Shown here piece by piece: positions 31,943 through 39,581 of a stretch of DNA of 51,605 nt. Position 1 is the stretch's first letter. Every line of letters begins with the position of its first letter. The notes under the pieces are model-generated. The model did no database searches. It had not been told where the DNA came from and was given only the letters and a program-made list of their open reading frames with translations. Source of the stretch: Clostridiales bacterium (GTDB lineage: Bacteria > Bacillota > Clostridia > Lachnospirales > Cellulosilyticaceae); the NCBI GenBank assembly GCA_019418225.1, contig DYCF01000033.1, positions 1 through 51,605 of the forward strand, given 5' to 3'. Both the position numbers and the translations under genes were made by a program.

Positions 31943-32228
31943 TAAATAAAATATCCTGCTTGTTTACCCATCTCTATGAATTGCCTACGCTGTTCTTTTG
32001 GCAACTTCTCAATATAGGCTCTTAAAAAGATTTCTTGTGCATGAAATACTGTTTCTTGAAATGTAGGTCGATTTTTATCTTCAGAAAAATGGTGTGTGAT
32101 CTTACCAGCATATCTTCCCAAATCATCAACCCCTTTCTTGAAATCATATGTTTGTTGTCATTTGTCCTATGCTGTAACATACCTGTATAACATTTTGTAA
32201 TTTGAATATCATAAGTATTAATTGACAT
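31943..32228 (-). pseudogene. Frameshifted small early gene
   Basis: From ATG 32228 the frame reads MSINTYDIQITKCYTGMLQH and RTNDNK. The continuing sense sequence is then in a second frame: YDFKKGVDDLGRYAGKITHH through FQETVFHAQEIFLRAYIEKL to GKQAGYFI and TAA 31943. The break lies near 32155-32165 (AACAAACAT). The original product would be about 95 aa. Either a real frameshift mutation or a sequencing error; programmed shifting is less likely, as no slippery site is seen. Confidence 0.6.
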
Positions 32229-32259
32229 CTTGCCATTTACTTAATCAATCGGTAAGTTG

Positions 32260-32463
32260 TTAAGCAAAAAAAATCTCTATTAATTCGTCATTTGTTAAAG
32301 AAAGCGCAATTGCTAACTTGCTTATTTCTGAGCATGTAAATTCACGACTTCCAAGTTCTTTTCGATTATAGCTAACTTCTACAATACCTATTTTTTTTGC
32401 TAATTCTTTCTGTGTTAGCCCTTTTTCGATGCGCTTACTCTTTAATTTTAGGTTATTCAACAA
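32260..32463 (-). CDS. Cro-like HTH regulator
   Basis: The 67-aa product is a single HTH-XRE domain: LKSKRIEKGLTQKELAKKIGIVEVSYNRKELGSREFTCSEI. It starts the leftward early operon and faces the CI-like gene. The TTGACT-16-TATAAT promoter (minus, 32525-32498) has an operator within its spacer. It probably turns down the repressor in lytic growth. Confidence 0.82.
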   Translation of the reverse strand: MLNNLKLKSKRIEKGLTQKELAKKIGIVEVSYNRKELGSREFTCSEISKLAIALSLTNDELIEIFFA

Positions 32464-32476
32464 ACCACCTCTTTCT

Positions 32477-32593
32477 TAACCAATTGGTTATGATTTAATT
32501 ATACTTACCTTTTGGTTAAAGTCAATACTAATTTTAAAAATAAATTATAAAAATGGTTAGTTTTTTAAACCGAATGGTTAAATGCGATATAAT
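32477..32593. promoter_or_regulatory. Immunity switch: divergent promoters with AACC-N4-GGTT operators
   Basis: Operator copies: TAACCAATTGGTTA (32477-32490, perfect palindrome), TACCTTTTGGTTA (32506-32518) and AACCGAATGGTT (32568-32579), with a half site near 32553. The leftward promoter (TTGACT/TATAAT) holds the second copy in its spacer. The rightward promoter (-10 TATAAT at 32588-32593) holds the third. This is the classic layout of a CI/Cro genetic switch. Confidence 0.78.
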
Positions 32594-32616
32594 ACAAATA
32601 AAATGGAGGGATAATA

Positions 32617-33006
32617 TTGAAAAGTCTTGGTGAAAAATTAATGGATATTTTAGAACAAAAAGATATGACTCAACGAAACTTAGCAGATTTAGTTGGAGTA
32701 ACTGAAGTAACCATATCTAGATACATTAATGGAAGTAGACAACCACGCTCTGACATTTTAGGTAAAATAGCTAAAGCTCTTAATGTATCCCTTGATGATT
32801 TATTAAATACATCTACTATTGATGCATCACACATTGTGCCTAAAAATAATAAACTTGAATACCAACAATTTATGGATAATGTAAAGGTCTATTTTATGAA
32901 TGCAGATGCTGAAGATAAGGATGCAATTTTTAAAGATATATCAGATATCTACTTCGAAAGTAAACAAATTAATAAAAAGAAATATTCATCTCATAAAAAA
33001 AAATAA
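32617..33006 (+). CDS. CI-like phage repressor
   Basis: The 129-aa product starts with TTG 32617 behind GGAGGGATAATA. The N-terminal HTH-XRE reads KDMTQRNLADLVGVTEVTISRYINGSRQPRSDILGKIAKALNV. The C-terminal part is helical with no S24 peptidase motif, so it would be inactivated not by self-cleavage but by the ImmA-type protease encoded next. Confidence 0.85.
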   Translation: MKSLGEKLMDILEQKDMTQRNLADLVGVTEVTISRYINGSRQPRSDILGKIAKALNVSLDDLLNTSTIDASHIVPKNNKLEYQQFMDNVKVYFMNADAEDKDAIFKDISDIYFESKQINKKKYSSHKKK

Positions 33007-33062
33007 CTATAAACCACTATAAGGAATCTAGAAAATAGTTATTAAAACTGAGGTGACCAAAC

Positions 33063-33512
33063 GTGAATATTGGCTTAAGAGTAAACAATTTAGTAAAGAG
33101 ACATCAAACTAGAAATCCTTTTAAAATAGCTGAGGACTTAGGCATACATATAAAATATAATCCTTATAAAAATACTAAAGGTTATTTTATAAAAGTATGT
33201 ACCAACAAGTTTATAGTAATAAACTCAAACTTGGATGAATTTTCTCAGCTTGTTGTAGCCGCTCATGAACTAGGGCATGCTATACTGCATTCATCTCAAA
33301 AGAATGCACTTACATACCAAAAAGGTGTATATGTCATTGAAGAATATACGCTCTTCCCCACCAACTCAATATATGAGGATCAGGCAAATAAGTTTGCTGC
33401 TGAGCTACTCATTCACGATGATTTTTGCTGGAATACTAACTTACTCAATACAGACCTCGATATCGAAACCTATAAAAAATTAATAGAATTAAAATACTTG
33501 AAGATCAAATAG
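33063..33512 (+). CDS. immA: ImmA/IrrE-family metallopeptidase
   Basis: The 149-aa product starts with GTG behind GAGGTGACCAAAC. The zinc-protease motif HELGHA lies at about residues 68-73 and the third ligand region is EDQANKFAAELL. ImmA cleaves the phage or ICE repressor after DNA damage or quorum signals. It is encoded directly downstream of the repressor, as in ICEBs1 and phi105. Confidence 0.9.
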   Translation: MNIGLRVNNLVKRHQTRNPFKIAEDLGIHIKYNPYKNTKGYFIKVCTNKFIVINSNLDEFSQLVVAAHELGHAILHSSQKNALTYQKGVYVIEEYTLFPTNSIYEDQANKFAAELLIHDDFCWNTNLLNTDLDIETYKKLIELKYLKIK

Positions 33513-33517
33513 AAGGC

Positions 33518-33570
33518 TATAAAAATAAAGACTAGGATTATATTTACTTCACCTAGTCTTTATTTTTATA
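33518..33570. terminator. Bidirectional terminator after immA
   Basis: A perfect 19-bp stem, 33518-33536 with 33552-33570, A/T-rich at both outer ends and with a 15-nt loop. It ends the immunity transcript and isolates the following cargo operon. Confidence 0.85.
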
Positions 33571-33628
33571 CACTGCATTATGTAGTAAACATTATATCTA
33601 TCATTATAAGGAGGCATCCATAAAGCAT

Positions 33629-34573
33629 ATGAAAACATATGAATTTTCATTACCCAATATAACATATGTAAGCTATTCATCTCTCAATAGATTGATACTT
33701 TTTTGGGCAAAACTTAAGTCTATTAAGGACTCTACTATATATATTAATTGTACTAATGTTCAAGAACTAGACATTAGTTTATTTAGTGTATTAGGTATAT
33801 TACTTGAAGATATAAAAAATACAAATAACAATACTATACTTTTTAGACGTATTCCTAAACTATTGTTTTCTAGATTTATAGACTATGAATTTGTAAAAAT
33901 TAAGTCTATGAAAAATAAATGTATTCCTCATGATTTAGAATTAAATGTATTAAACTACAAAACTTTATCTGGAGATGATAATGATTTATTTAGATCCTAT
34001 ATTAATGAAAATATAAGTAAACTCAACCTATCTAAAAATACAAGTGATATGCTTATCAAAGTATTAATGGAAATATTTTTAAATGTTCAAATGCATGCTC
34101 GTACACATCCTGAAAAAAATGTCTTTAAAGATAAAGAAATATTCTTTGCAGGGTATTATGATAAAAATTCAGACATACTAAAATTTACAATCTGCAATAG
34201 AGGGATATCATTTAAAGATAATGTTAAAAGTAAATTAGGCCTTCTTTTAAAATCTGACCATGAGTATATATCATTAGTCTTAACTAAGGGAATGTCCTCA
34301 AAAAAAACTATTCCTGGTGGAATGGGTCTATACTTCTTACATAATTTAATTAAGAATAGTAACGGATATTTATCTATATGTTCTGGTAAAGGCCTATACT
34401 CTATCGAATCGAATAAACCAACAATAGCTTTCGATAATCAATATGAATTTCCTGGCTCATTAATATCAGCGTCTTTTAAGGTTAATGCATTATCAAATAT
34501 TCTAATTGATGATATTTCACCTACTATGATTTTTACATTAAATGACATAATTTCCACTGAAGGAGGCATATAA
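33629..34573 (+). CDS. STAS-like plus GHKL ATPase protein (cargo operon gene 1)
   Basis: In this 314-aa product the N-terminal about 110 residues look STAS-like (STIYINCTNVQELDISLFSVLGILLEDI). Residues about 140-250 form a histidine-kinase-like ATPase: N box in LIKVLMEIFLNVQMHAR, a G1-like FTICNRGISF and a G2 box GGMGLYFLHNLI. No phospho-acceptor histidine domain is seen, so it resembles anti-sigma-factor kinases of the SpoIIAB/RsbW type joined to a STAS unit. GGAGG is 14 bases upstream of ATG, an unusually long spacing. One base separates it from the RES gene. Confidence 0.7.
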   Translation: MKTYEFSLPNITYVSYSSLNRLILFWAKLKSIKDSTIYINCTNVQELDISLFSVLGILLEDIKNTNNNTILFRRIPKLLFSRFIDYEFVKIKSMKNKCIPHDLELNVLNYKTLSGDDNDLFRSYINENISKLNLSKNTSDMLIKVLMEIFLNVQMHARTHPEKNVFKDKEIFFAGYYDKNSDILKFTICNRGISFKDNVKSKLGLLLKSDHEYISLVLTKGMSSKKTIPGGMGLYFLHNLIKNSNGYLSICSGKGLYSIESNKPTIAFDNQYEFPGSLISASFKVNALSNILIDDISPTMIFTLNDIISTEGGI

Positions 34574-34574
34574 A

Positions 34575-35960
34575 ATGTGTTTAATCTGCTTTTGCAAAGA
34601 TAAATTTCAATTTCATTTACGAACTGTTTCTCAAATGCAAGGTCCAAGTTTTGAACATACAATAACACATTACATGGAAAACTTTATTTCATCATTTAAT
34701 CAACATTCTTCTTTGGGGCTATGTGAAAATCATCAAGGTTTTCACATACTAAATAAACGGTTAATGGAAATAGGTACAGATGAAATACGTAATGTATTTA
34801 CTCAAATACATAATATATATGTTTTATGGGTAAATTCTAATACCGTAGATTCAATGAAATGTTTGGAAACATTGTTTAAACAATATAACTTACATGAATT
34901 TACAAGATATATTGATGATGATATTTTCTTTAGAGGAAGATTATCTAATATACCTCTATCAGAATGGGATATGTATCATATTCCATTTAACAAAAGATAT
35001 CTAATAAAGAATCAAAGATATAGCCTCGGAGGACAACCAATTCTATATCTATCAAGTTCTCCATTGGGTGTATTTAATGAACTTAATATATCTCGTGAAG
35101 ATATTGATACATTAAATAAGTTAAATATATGTTCTTTTTTATTAAAGTCTGATAGTACACCACGTAAAATACTTGATTTTTGTAATTACTTTAATTCTAT
35201 ATCAATCAATGATGACTGCAATATGGATTTTATACAAACTACAACAACTAAAGTAGATACTCCTGAATATATCTCTTCTATGATTAACAATATGATTATA
35301 TCTACAGACAATAATGATTTTAATGAATCTAATGCCGTATTAGATGTAAAAAGTAAGTTTATCCTTATGATATTAGCATCTTGTTGTAGTTTTAATCTAC
35401 ATAAAACAATATCAGAACCTTTTTTTATAGAAGAATATGTACTTCCTCAATTAGTGGCTCAGCATTGCCAAGAAAATAACTTTGATGGTATAATATATGC
35501 ATCTTGCAAAACATATAAAAATAACGAACTAAATTTATCAGATGATTTAAGCAATTATGTCGACAGGTTTAGTGATAATTTAGCTTTATTTACAACATAT
35601 AGTCTTGATAATTCAAAAGACCCATTATATGTATATGATAAAAATTTATATTCTTTACTAAAAATCACTTCTCCTCTACATATATCTCCTAATTTAGATA
35701 ATTTGGATATAAAAGATATAGAAAAGGAATTTAATTGCTTTATAAATGATTACTCAAATAAAAAAATAACAAAAGAATTACAAAAAATTACTGCTAACAA
35801 AAAAATAACTTTATTAACTCATATAAGAAGTATATTGCCACATATTAATGAATATTTTAAATTAATTGAGGGAAAACTTCATATAATTTTATTATATAAC
35901 TTAGTTATTATTTCAAAAACTGATGTATATATTAATGACGGAGGGATATCGCATGTATAA
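34575..35960 (+). CDS. RES-domain protein, putative NAD-consuming toxin (cargo operon gene 2)
   Basis: This 461-aa product has the conserved RES points: Arg in DDDIFFRGRLSNIP, then GGQPILYLSSSPLGVFNEL, the variable middle with TPRKILDFCNY, and later FIEEYVLPQLVAQHCQENNFDGIIYAS with a final LALFTTYSL. RES toxins of RES-Xre pairs degrade NAD+. Here the usual Xre antitoxin is missing and the partners are STAS and GHKL proteins. An about 115-residue N-terminal region (FCKDKFQFHLRTVSQMQ, a likely metal or ligand site) is added. AGGAGG precedes the start. Confidence 0.65.
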   Translation: MCLICFCKDKFQFHLRTVSQMQGPSFEHTITHYMENFISSFNQHSSLGLCENHQGFHILNKRLMEIGTDEIRNVFTQIHNIYVLWVNSNTVDSMKCLETLFKQYNLHEFTRYIDDDIFFRGRLSNIPLSEWDMYHIPFNKRYLIKNQRYSLGGQPILYLSSSPLGVFNELNISREDIDTLNKLNICSFLLKSDSTPRKILDFCNYFNSISINDDCNMDFIQTTTTKVDTPEYISSMINNMIISTDNNDFNESNAVLDVKSKFILMILASCCSFNLHKTISEPFFIEEYVLPQLVAQHCQENNFDGIIYASCKTYKNNELNLSDDLSNYVDRFSDNLALFTTYSLDNSKDPLYVYDKNLYSLLKITSPLHISPNLDNLDIKDIEKEFNCFINDYSNKKITKELQKITANKKITLLTHIRSILPHINEYFKLIEGKLHIILLYNLVIISKTDVYINDGGISHV

Positions 35961-36303
35961 TAATAACGAAATTAAATTAGATTTATATCACATACTAGAA
36001 ACAAAAAATGTAAAAAAACCAACAGGCGAACGTCCAAGTGAAGGTGATATTATATTTAACTACATTTGCCAAATACTAGATTCCAAGGAGTATTCTTCTA
36101 TTAGAATAGATTTATCATCTTTACCTAATTTTACATCTGCATTTTTAAATAATGCTATTGGTAAATTATTTATCAAATATAATCATGAAGATTTATTTAA
36201 AATCTTGAAAATTGAAGGTGTAACAAATAGTTTTGATTTTAAATTAATCCGTGAAACAATAAAAAATGCAATAAATTTTTCTATTAATAATAATCCAGTA
36301 TAA
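35953..36303 (+). CDS. DUF4325 STAS-like protein (cargo operon gene 3)
   Basis: The 116-aa product starts at ATG 35953 behind CGGAGGG and overlaps the RES gene by 8 bp. The core reads EGDIIFNYICQILDSKEYSSIRIDLSSLPNFTSAFLNNAIGKLF and FKILKIEGVTNSF, as in DUF4325. STAS-like proteins often act as anti-anti-sigma partners of GHKL kinases, so it probably works with gene 1. Confidence 0.7.
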   Translation: MYNNNEIKLDLYHILETKNVKKPTGERPSEGDIIFNYICQILDSKEYSSIRIDLSSLPNFTSAFLNNAIGKLFIKYNHEDLFKILKIEGVTNSFDFKLIRETIKNAINFSINNNPV

Positions 36304-36306
36304 ATT

Positions 36307-36371
36307 AAACTATAAAATTTAGAGAAATATACACATTTTTATATGGGTATATTTCTCTGCTTTTATAGTTT
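36307..36371. terminator. Bidirectional two-part terminator
   Basis: An outer stem, AAACTATAAAA (36307-36317) with TTTTATAGTTT (36361-36371), encloses an inner stem, AGAGAAATATAC (36321-36332) with GTATATTTCTCT (36347-36358). It lies between the convergent cargo operon and the replication-relaxation gene and overlaps the end of the latter. Confidence 0.8.
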
Positions 36372-36893
36372 ATTTATTTCATTAAACTTTATATTTACAA
36401 TATCTATCACATCATTGCTTACCTTGAAGTTGCTAATATACAATATCTTAAACTTACTAAAATACTTCCTCTCCTTGTAGATCTGCTCGTAGCTCTTAAG
36501 CTTTTTCTTTAATGAATTATTAAAACGCTCTACCTCTACAATTAATATCCCTACTTCATTACCTTTCTGTAATGCCATAATTGCATCTGGCCTAATATTA
36601 TCTAATTTAACCTCTCTCCTAAACTCTATAACTTCATATCCAAGTGATCTGGCATATAATATTGTTTTAGCTGCTATATTAAGGTGCTCTATTTGACGTG
36701 GCCTTTGTTTGGCATAATAAAAGTACTGCTCATTGGGTGATTCTCTAAATCGTTTTAAGTGGCCATACTCCACCAATTTATTAAGTCGCCGCATGGCTAC
36801 TCTATAACTTGGGTAAAATAACTTATAAATAACATCACTCTTACAGGGATTAGCACTTACAAATTCAACAACTTTTAAATCACGCTCTGTCAT
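36363..36893 (-). CDS. Replication-relaxation family-like protein
   Basis: The 176-aa product has an N-terminal winged helix (SDVIYKLFYPSYRVAMRRLNKLVEYGHLKRFR) and a nuclease-like C-terminal half (VIEFRREVKLDNIRPDAIMAL, EVGILIVEVERFNNSLKKKLKSYEQIYK). This matches the replication-relaxation family found beside FtsK-like genes on plasmids and conjugative elements. It overlaps the FtsK-like gene by 4 bp. Confidence 0.72.
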   Translation of the reverse strand: MTERDLKVVEFVSANPCKSDVIYKLFYPSYRVAMRRLNKLVEYGHLKRFRESPNEQYFYYAKQRPRQIEHLNIAAKTILYARSLGYEVIEFRREVKLDNIRPDAIMALQKGNEVGILIVEVERFNNSLKKKLKSYEQIYKERKYFSKFKILYISNFKVSNDVIDIVNIKFNEINKL

Positions 36894-38125
36894 ATAAGCT
36901 TTCTAAGACTTTCTATATCTTTTTGTGGTACCTGCTGCTTATAACTATTACGCTCATAACTTTCTATAATGCTTTTTCCTGTAAGCTTATCACCTATTTG
37001 TTCAAGAATTTCTTTGTCAGTTAGATAGTATGACTTAAATAATTTAATAGCTCCACCAATCTTTATAAAGCCCTCTCCAGGCGCTTTCAAGTCACGGCTT
37101 GCTATATAATTCCCCTTCTGACTTGTTACAATCTCTGAATCAATATCCGTCTCCACGTGAAAAGAAACAATGTTTTTAAGGTTACACTTAATATTACCTG
37201 GTAGCACATCAGCAGATGGACGCTGGGTACATACAAAAATAATAATATTCGCTGCTCTTGCACGACTTAAAAGTTCAAATAACATTTTCTTTGCTTCTTT
37301 ACTTTCAATTAAGCCATTATACTCATCAATGATTAAAAATACTGGTTGCATATCTCTATATTTCTTATTATACTCCTTAAAAGATTTGCAACCTGAACTT
37401 AAAATTTTAGCATAGCGTTTTTCCATTAATTCTAATGTTTCAGATAGGATCTTAATAGCTGCATCTATTTTTATTGCAAATTTACTTAGTTTAGGATACT
37501 TCCTATACATACCAAACTCTACGCCACCCTTTAAATCTACAATGCGTACTTCCCAACTATTAAGTATAATCTGTAACATAATGATATTTAGAAAAACGCT
37601 TTTACCTGTACCTGTAGATCCAAATACGCCTGTATGCATTTCTGTACCTGTTAAATCTAACCTCACAGGATTTCCCTTCATATCTATACCTATATTGAAG
37701 ATACACTTCCCACTAATATTATTTTTAAAGTCCATAACGCACTTTTCAGGATAACTACTTTTAACTTTGGTAATAATAACATAGTATTTATCCTTTTGAA
37801 TTAATAAGCTGCTTTTAAAACTATTCTCTAGGGCTTCTTTATGCTTTGCAATATCACTATAACTCAGCCCCATTGGTAAAGCGTACACATATTCAATATT
37901 ATCTCCAGCCTTACGACATACAATGCGCTTAGGTGTAGCACCTTCTTTATTGACTACCCCTAAGTTTAACCATATCTTTTTTTCATCTTGCCTAAGATCT
38001 AACGCACTAAGTACTAAACAACCAGTTACTGCAACTATACCTGGTACTATTAATATTGGCATCATACTATGTGCTCCTATCATTAGCATACCACCTACAT
38101 ATGTTGTTACTAATTTACTATTCAT
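36890..38125 (-). CDS. FtsK/SpoIIIE/TcpA-like DNA-translocating ATPase
   Basis: The 411-aa product has two N-terminal hydrophobic segments (MLMIGAHSMMPILIVPGIVAVTGCLVLS), a Walker A motif GSTGTGKSVFLNI, a Walker B motif PVFLIIDEYNG and SRARAANIIIFVCTQRPSADVLP, all standard for the FtsK family. It lacks the gamma domain. Such proteins act as coupling ATPases in conjugative elements and as pumps for plasmid DNA. AGGGGG precedes its start. Confidence 0.87.
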   Translation of the reverse strand: MNSKLVTTYVGGMLMIGAHSMMPILIVPGIVAVTGCLVLSALDLRQDEKKIWLNLGVVNKEGATPKRIVCRKAGDNIEYVYALPMGLSYSDIAKHKEALENSFKSSLLIQKDKYYVIITKVKSSYPEKCVMDFKNNISGKCIFNIGIDMKGNPVRLDLTGTEMHTGVFGSTGTGKSVFLNIIMLQIILNSWEVRIVDLKGGVEFGMYRKYPKLSKFAIKIDAAIKILSETLELMEKRYAKILSSGCKSFKEYNKKYRDMQPVFLIIDEYNGLIESKEAKKMLFELLSRARAANIIIFVCTQRPSADVLPGNIKCNLKNIVSFHVETDIDSEIVTSQKGNYIASRDLKAPGEGFIKIGGAIKLFKSYYLTDKEILEQIGDKLTGKSIIESYERNSYKQQVPQKDIESLRKLI

Positions 38126-38229
38126 AACTTATTCCCCCTATACATTCCACTATACACACCAGTATTCAATCCATTTGTACACCATGATTTATGTGTTTCA
38201 ATGTCTCATATGCATAATTTTTACTCATT

Positions 38230-38261
38230 TACTCGCCTACTCGCTTCGCCCTAGGCTCGTA
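38230..38261. repeat. GC-rich imperfect inverted repeat upstream of the FtsK-like gene
   Basis: TACTCGCCTA (38230-38239) and TAGGCTCGTA (38252-38261) pair at 8 of 10 positions; a run of seven T follows on the plus strand. It is a GC-rich spot in a 170-bp non-coding gap. It could be a plus-strand terminator or an oriT/single-strand-origin hairpin for the neighbouring transfer-like genes. Confidence 0.45.
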
Positions 38262-38297
38262 TTTTTTTGCACCGATTTCTACCCATACGCCCTACTC

Positions 38298-38519
38298 CTA
38301 ATTCACCATATTGCTAAACACTTGAATGATATCAAATGCATCCTTTACAACTTTAAAAATCGTCATTACACACGTTACACCTGCAATAATATTCACCTTT
38401 ACTATCCATTCCTTTTTACCTGCTTCTTCTAGTAAAGCATCTACTATAGATACTATAAGTACAAATGCTCCAATCTTAAATACAAGTGCCATCCCTTCAG
38501 CTAATGTGATACCCATCAT
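38298..38519 (-). CDS. SpoIIIAC/SpoIIIAD-family small membrane protein
   Basis: This 73-aa product has two membrane segments: ALVFKIGAFVLIVSIVDALLEEAGKKEW and VNIIAGVTCVMTIFKVVKDAFDIIQVF. The GKKE turn and the D-x-F-x-x-I-x-x-VF end match sporulation protein SpoIIIAC closely. Relatives are also found in conjugative elements. It lies in an operon with the FtsK-like ATPase, so a pore or channel role in DNA transfer is likely; a link to sporulation is speculative. Confidence 0.7.
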   Translation of the reverse strand: MMGITLAEGMALVFKIGAFVLIVSIVDALLEEAGKKEWIVKVNIIAGVTCVMTIFKVVKDAFDIIQVFSNMVN

Positions 38520-38716
38520 ACATCCCTCCTATAATTCACAATGTGATCTTCTATGCTCTTAAGCATATTAAAAACAATATTAAGCGTCTCTGGCGTAACC
38601 TTATCGCTCATAATAGCCTTATCTCTCAAAATCAATTCATTGATGTAGCTACTTTTATTATCTTTGGTTTGCAGCACTTCAATAGCTTCTACAGATAAAT
38701 TAAACGTTCTATTCAT
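38516..38716 (-). CDS. Small RHH-like protein
   Basis: The 66-aa product starts behind GGAGGG and overlaps the next gene by 4 bp. NRTFNLSVEAIEVLQTKDNKSSYINELILRDKAI follows the ribbon-helix-helix pattern (a short strand, then two helices). It is probably the transcriptional regulator of the leftward FtsK operon, facing the HTH gene at 38892. Confidence 0.65.
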   Translation of the reverse strand: MNRTFNLSVEAIEVLQTKDNKSSYINELILRDKAIMSDKVTPETLNIVFNMLKSIEDHIVNYRRDV

Positions 38717-38837
38717 AAAATCCCTCCATTTTTTATTTAATTTTTAAATAAATTTTATTTACGATTCATAATATGCAACGAGCGTTTCACTTTATGACTC
38801 ATTTTATATTTAATATAAAAATCGATTTAATAATTTA

Positions 38838-38865
38838 TTGTTAAAATTCAAAAATATAGTAAAAT
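38838..38865 (+). promoter_or_regulatory. Promoter of the small HTH gene next to the integrase
   Basis: TTGTTA (38838-38843), 16 bp, TAAAAT (38860-38865). The start codon of the following gene is 27 bases downstream. The spacing fits sigma A. Confidence 0.6.
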
Positions 38866-38891
38866 ATACATATAAAGAAAGGAGCAAATAT

Positions 38892-39101
38892 ATGGCCGTT
38901 ACATATGAGAGATTACGAATTGAAATGGCAAAAAGAAATATTGAATGGAAAGATCTTGTGAAGGCAGATATTATATCTCAACCAACACGTAGAAAATTTG
39001 TAAGAGAAGAATATGTTGACTTAAAAAGCCTAGAACGTATTGCTAATTATTTAGGTGTTGATATTGGAGATATTGTATGCATCAAAAAAGACTCGAACTA
39101 A
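38892..39101 (+). CDS. Small Cro/CI-type HTH protein near the integrase
   Basis: The 69-aa product starts at ATG 38892 behind AAAGGAG. It reads VTYERLRIEMAKRNIEWKDLVKADIISQPTRRKFVREEYVDLKSLERIANYLGVDIGDIV, a YozG-like HTH. It lies between the FtsK operon and the integrase and could regulate either. It is a second candidate for an excision-control protein. Confidence 0.75.
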   Translation: MAVTYERLRIEMAKRNIEWKDLVKADIISQPTRRKFVREEYVDLKSLERIANYLGVDIGDIVCIKKDSN

Positions 39102-39119
39102 ATTGTTCGAGCCTTTTTT
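39084..39119. terminator. Bidirectional terminator between convergent genes
   Basis: AAAAAAGACTCGAAC (39084-39098) pairs with GTTCGAGCCTTTTTT (39105-39119), one mismatch, loop TAAATT. It covers the stop codons of both the HTH gene and the opposing membrane protein. Confidence 0.85.
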
Positions 39120-39439
39120 GTATTCGTTGCAAATACTCTATCACATATTTTAATAGTCAACCAAATTGCAAAGATGCCTATAAGCGATATACCTAAATAT
39201 GCCCAATAACATTCAGCAACAACTTGATTTCCACCACTTAGAAAATTAATTACTTTATCTACAATCTTAAATCCAATCATCAAAGCACCTGGTATAAGCA
39301 ATACGATATTACATAGTAAAACAACTAAGGCTATAATACCATATACAATGCCATACTTTTTAAATACGTCAATTATAAATAGTTTTCGTAGAAATCCTTT
39401 ATTACTCGTGTCAAACTCTAACTCTTCTTCTTCGTCCAT
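39098..39439 (-). CDS. Membrane protein divergent from the integrase
   Basis: In this 113-aa product an acidic N-terminus (MDEEEELEFDTSNKG) is followed by two hydrophobic regions (GIVYGIIALVVLLCNIVLLIPGALMIGF and YLGISLIGIFAIWLTI). It starts behind AAGGGGGAATAGATATT. Its position by the attachment site suggests a lysogenic-conversion or exclusion role; no family recognised. Confidence 0.6.
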   Translation of the reverse strand: MDEEEELEFDTSNKGFLRKLFIIDVFKKYGIVYGIIALVVLLCNIVLLIPGALMIGFKIVDKVINFLSGGNQVVAECYWAYLGISLIGIFAIWLTIKICDRVFATNTKKARTI

Positions 39440-39581
39440 AATATCTATTCCCCCTTATTCTTTTAAAATAATTATATATTATTCACATTATACACACAAC
39501 TTGTTTTTCTACATTATACCCCTTCTATACATAACAAAATTTAAATATAATAAAGTAATTAACATTAGTAGGAGGCACAAA

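Noticed and set aside
39348..39581. A longer integrase from the upstream in-frame start
   Set aside because: The extension overlaps the opposing membrane protein gene and lacks a ribosome binding site, while ATG 39582 has AGGAGG and starts the normal resolvase fold.
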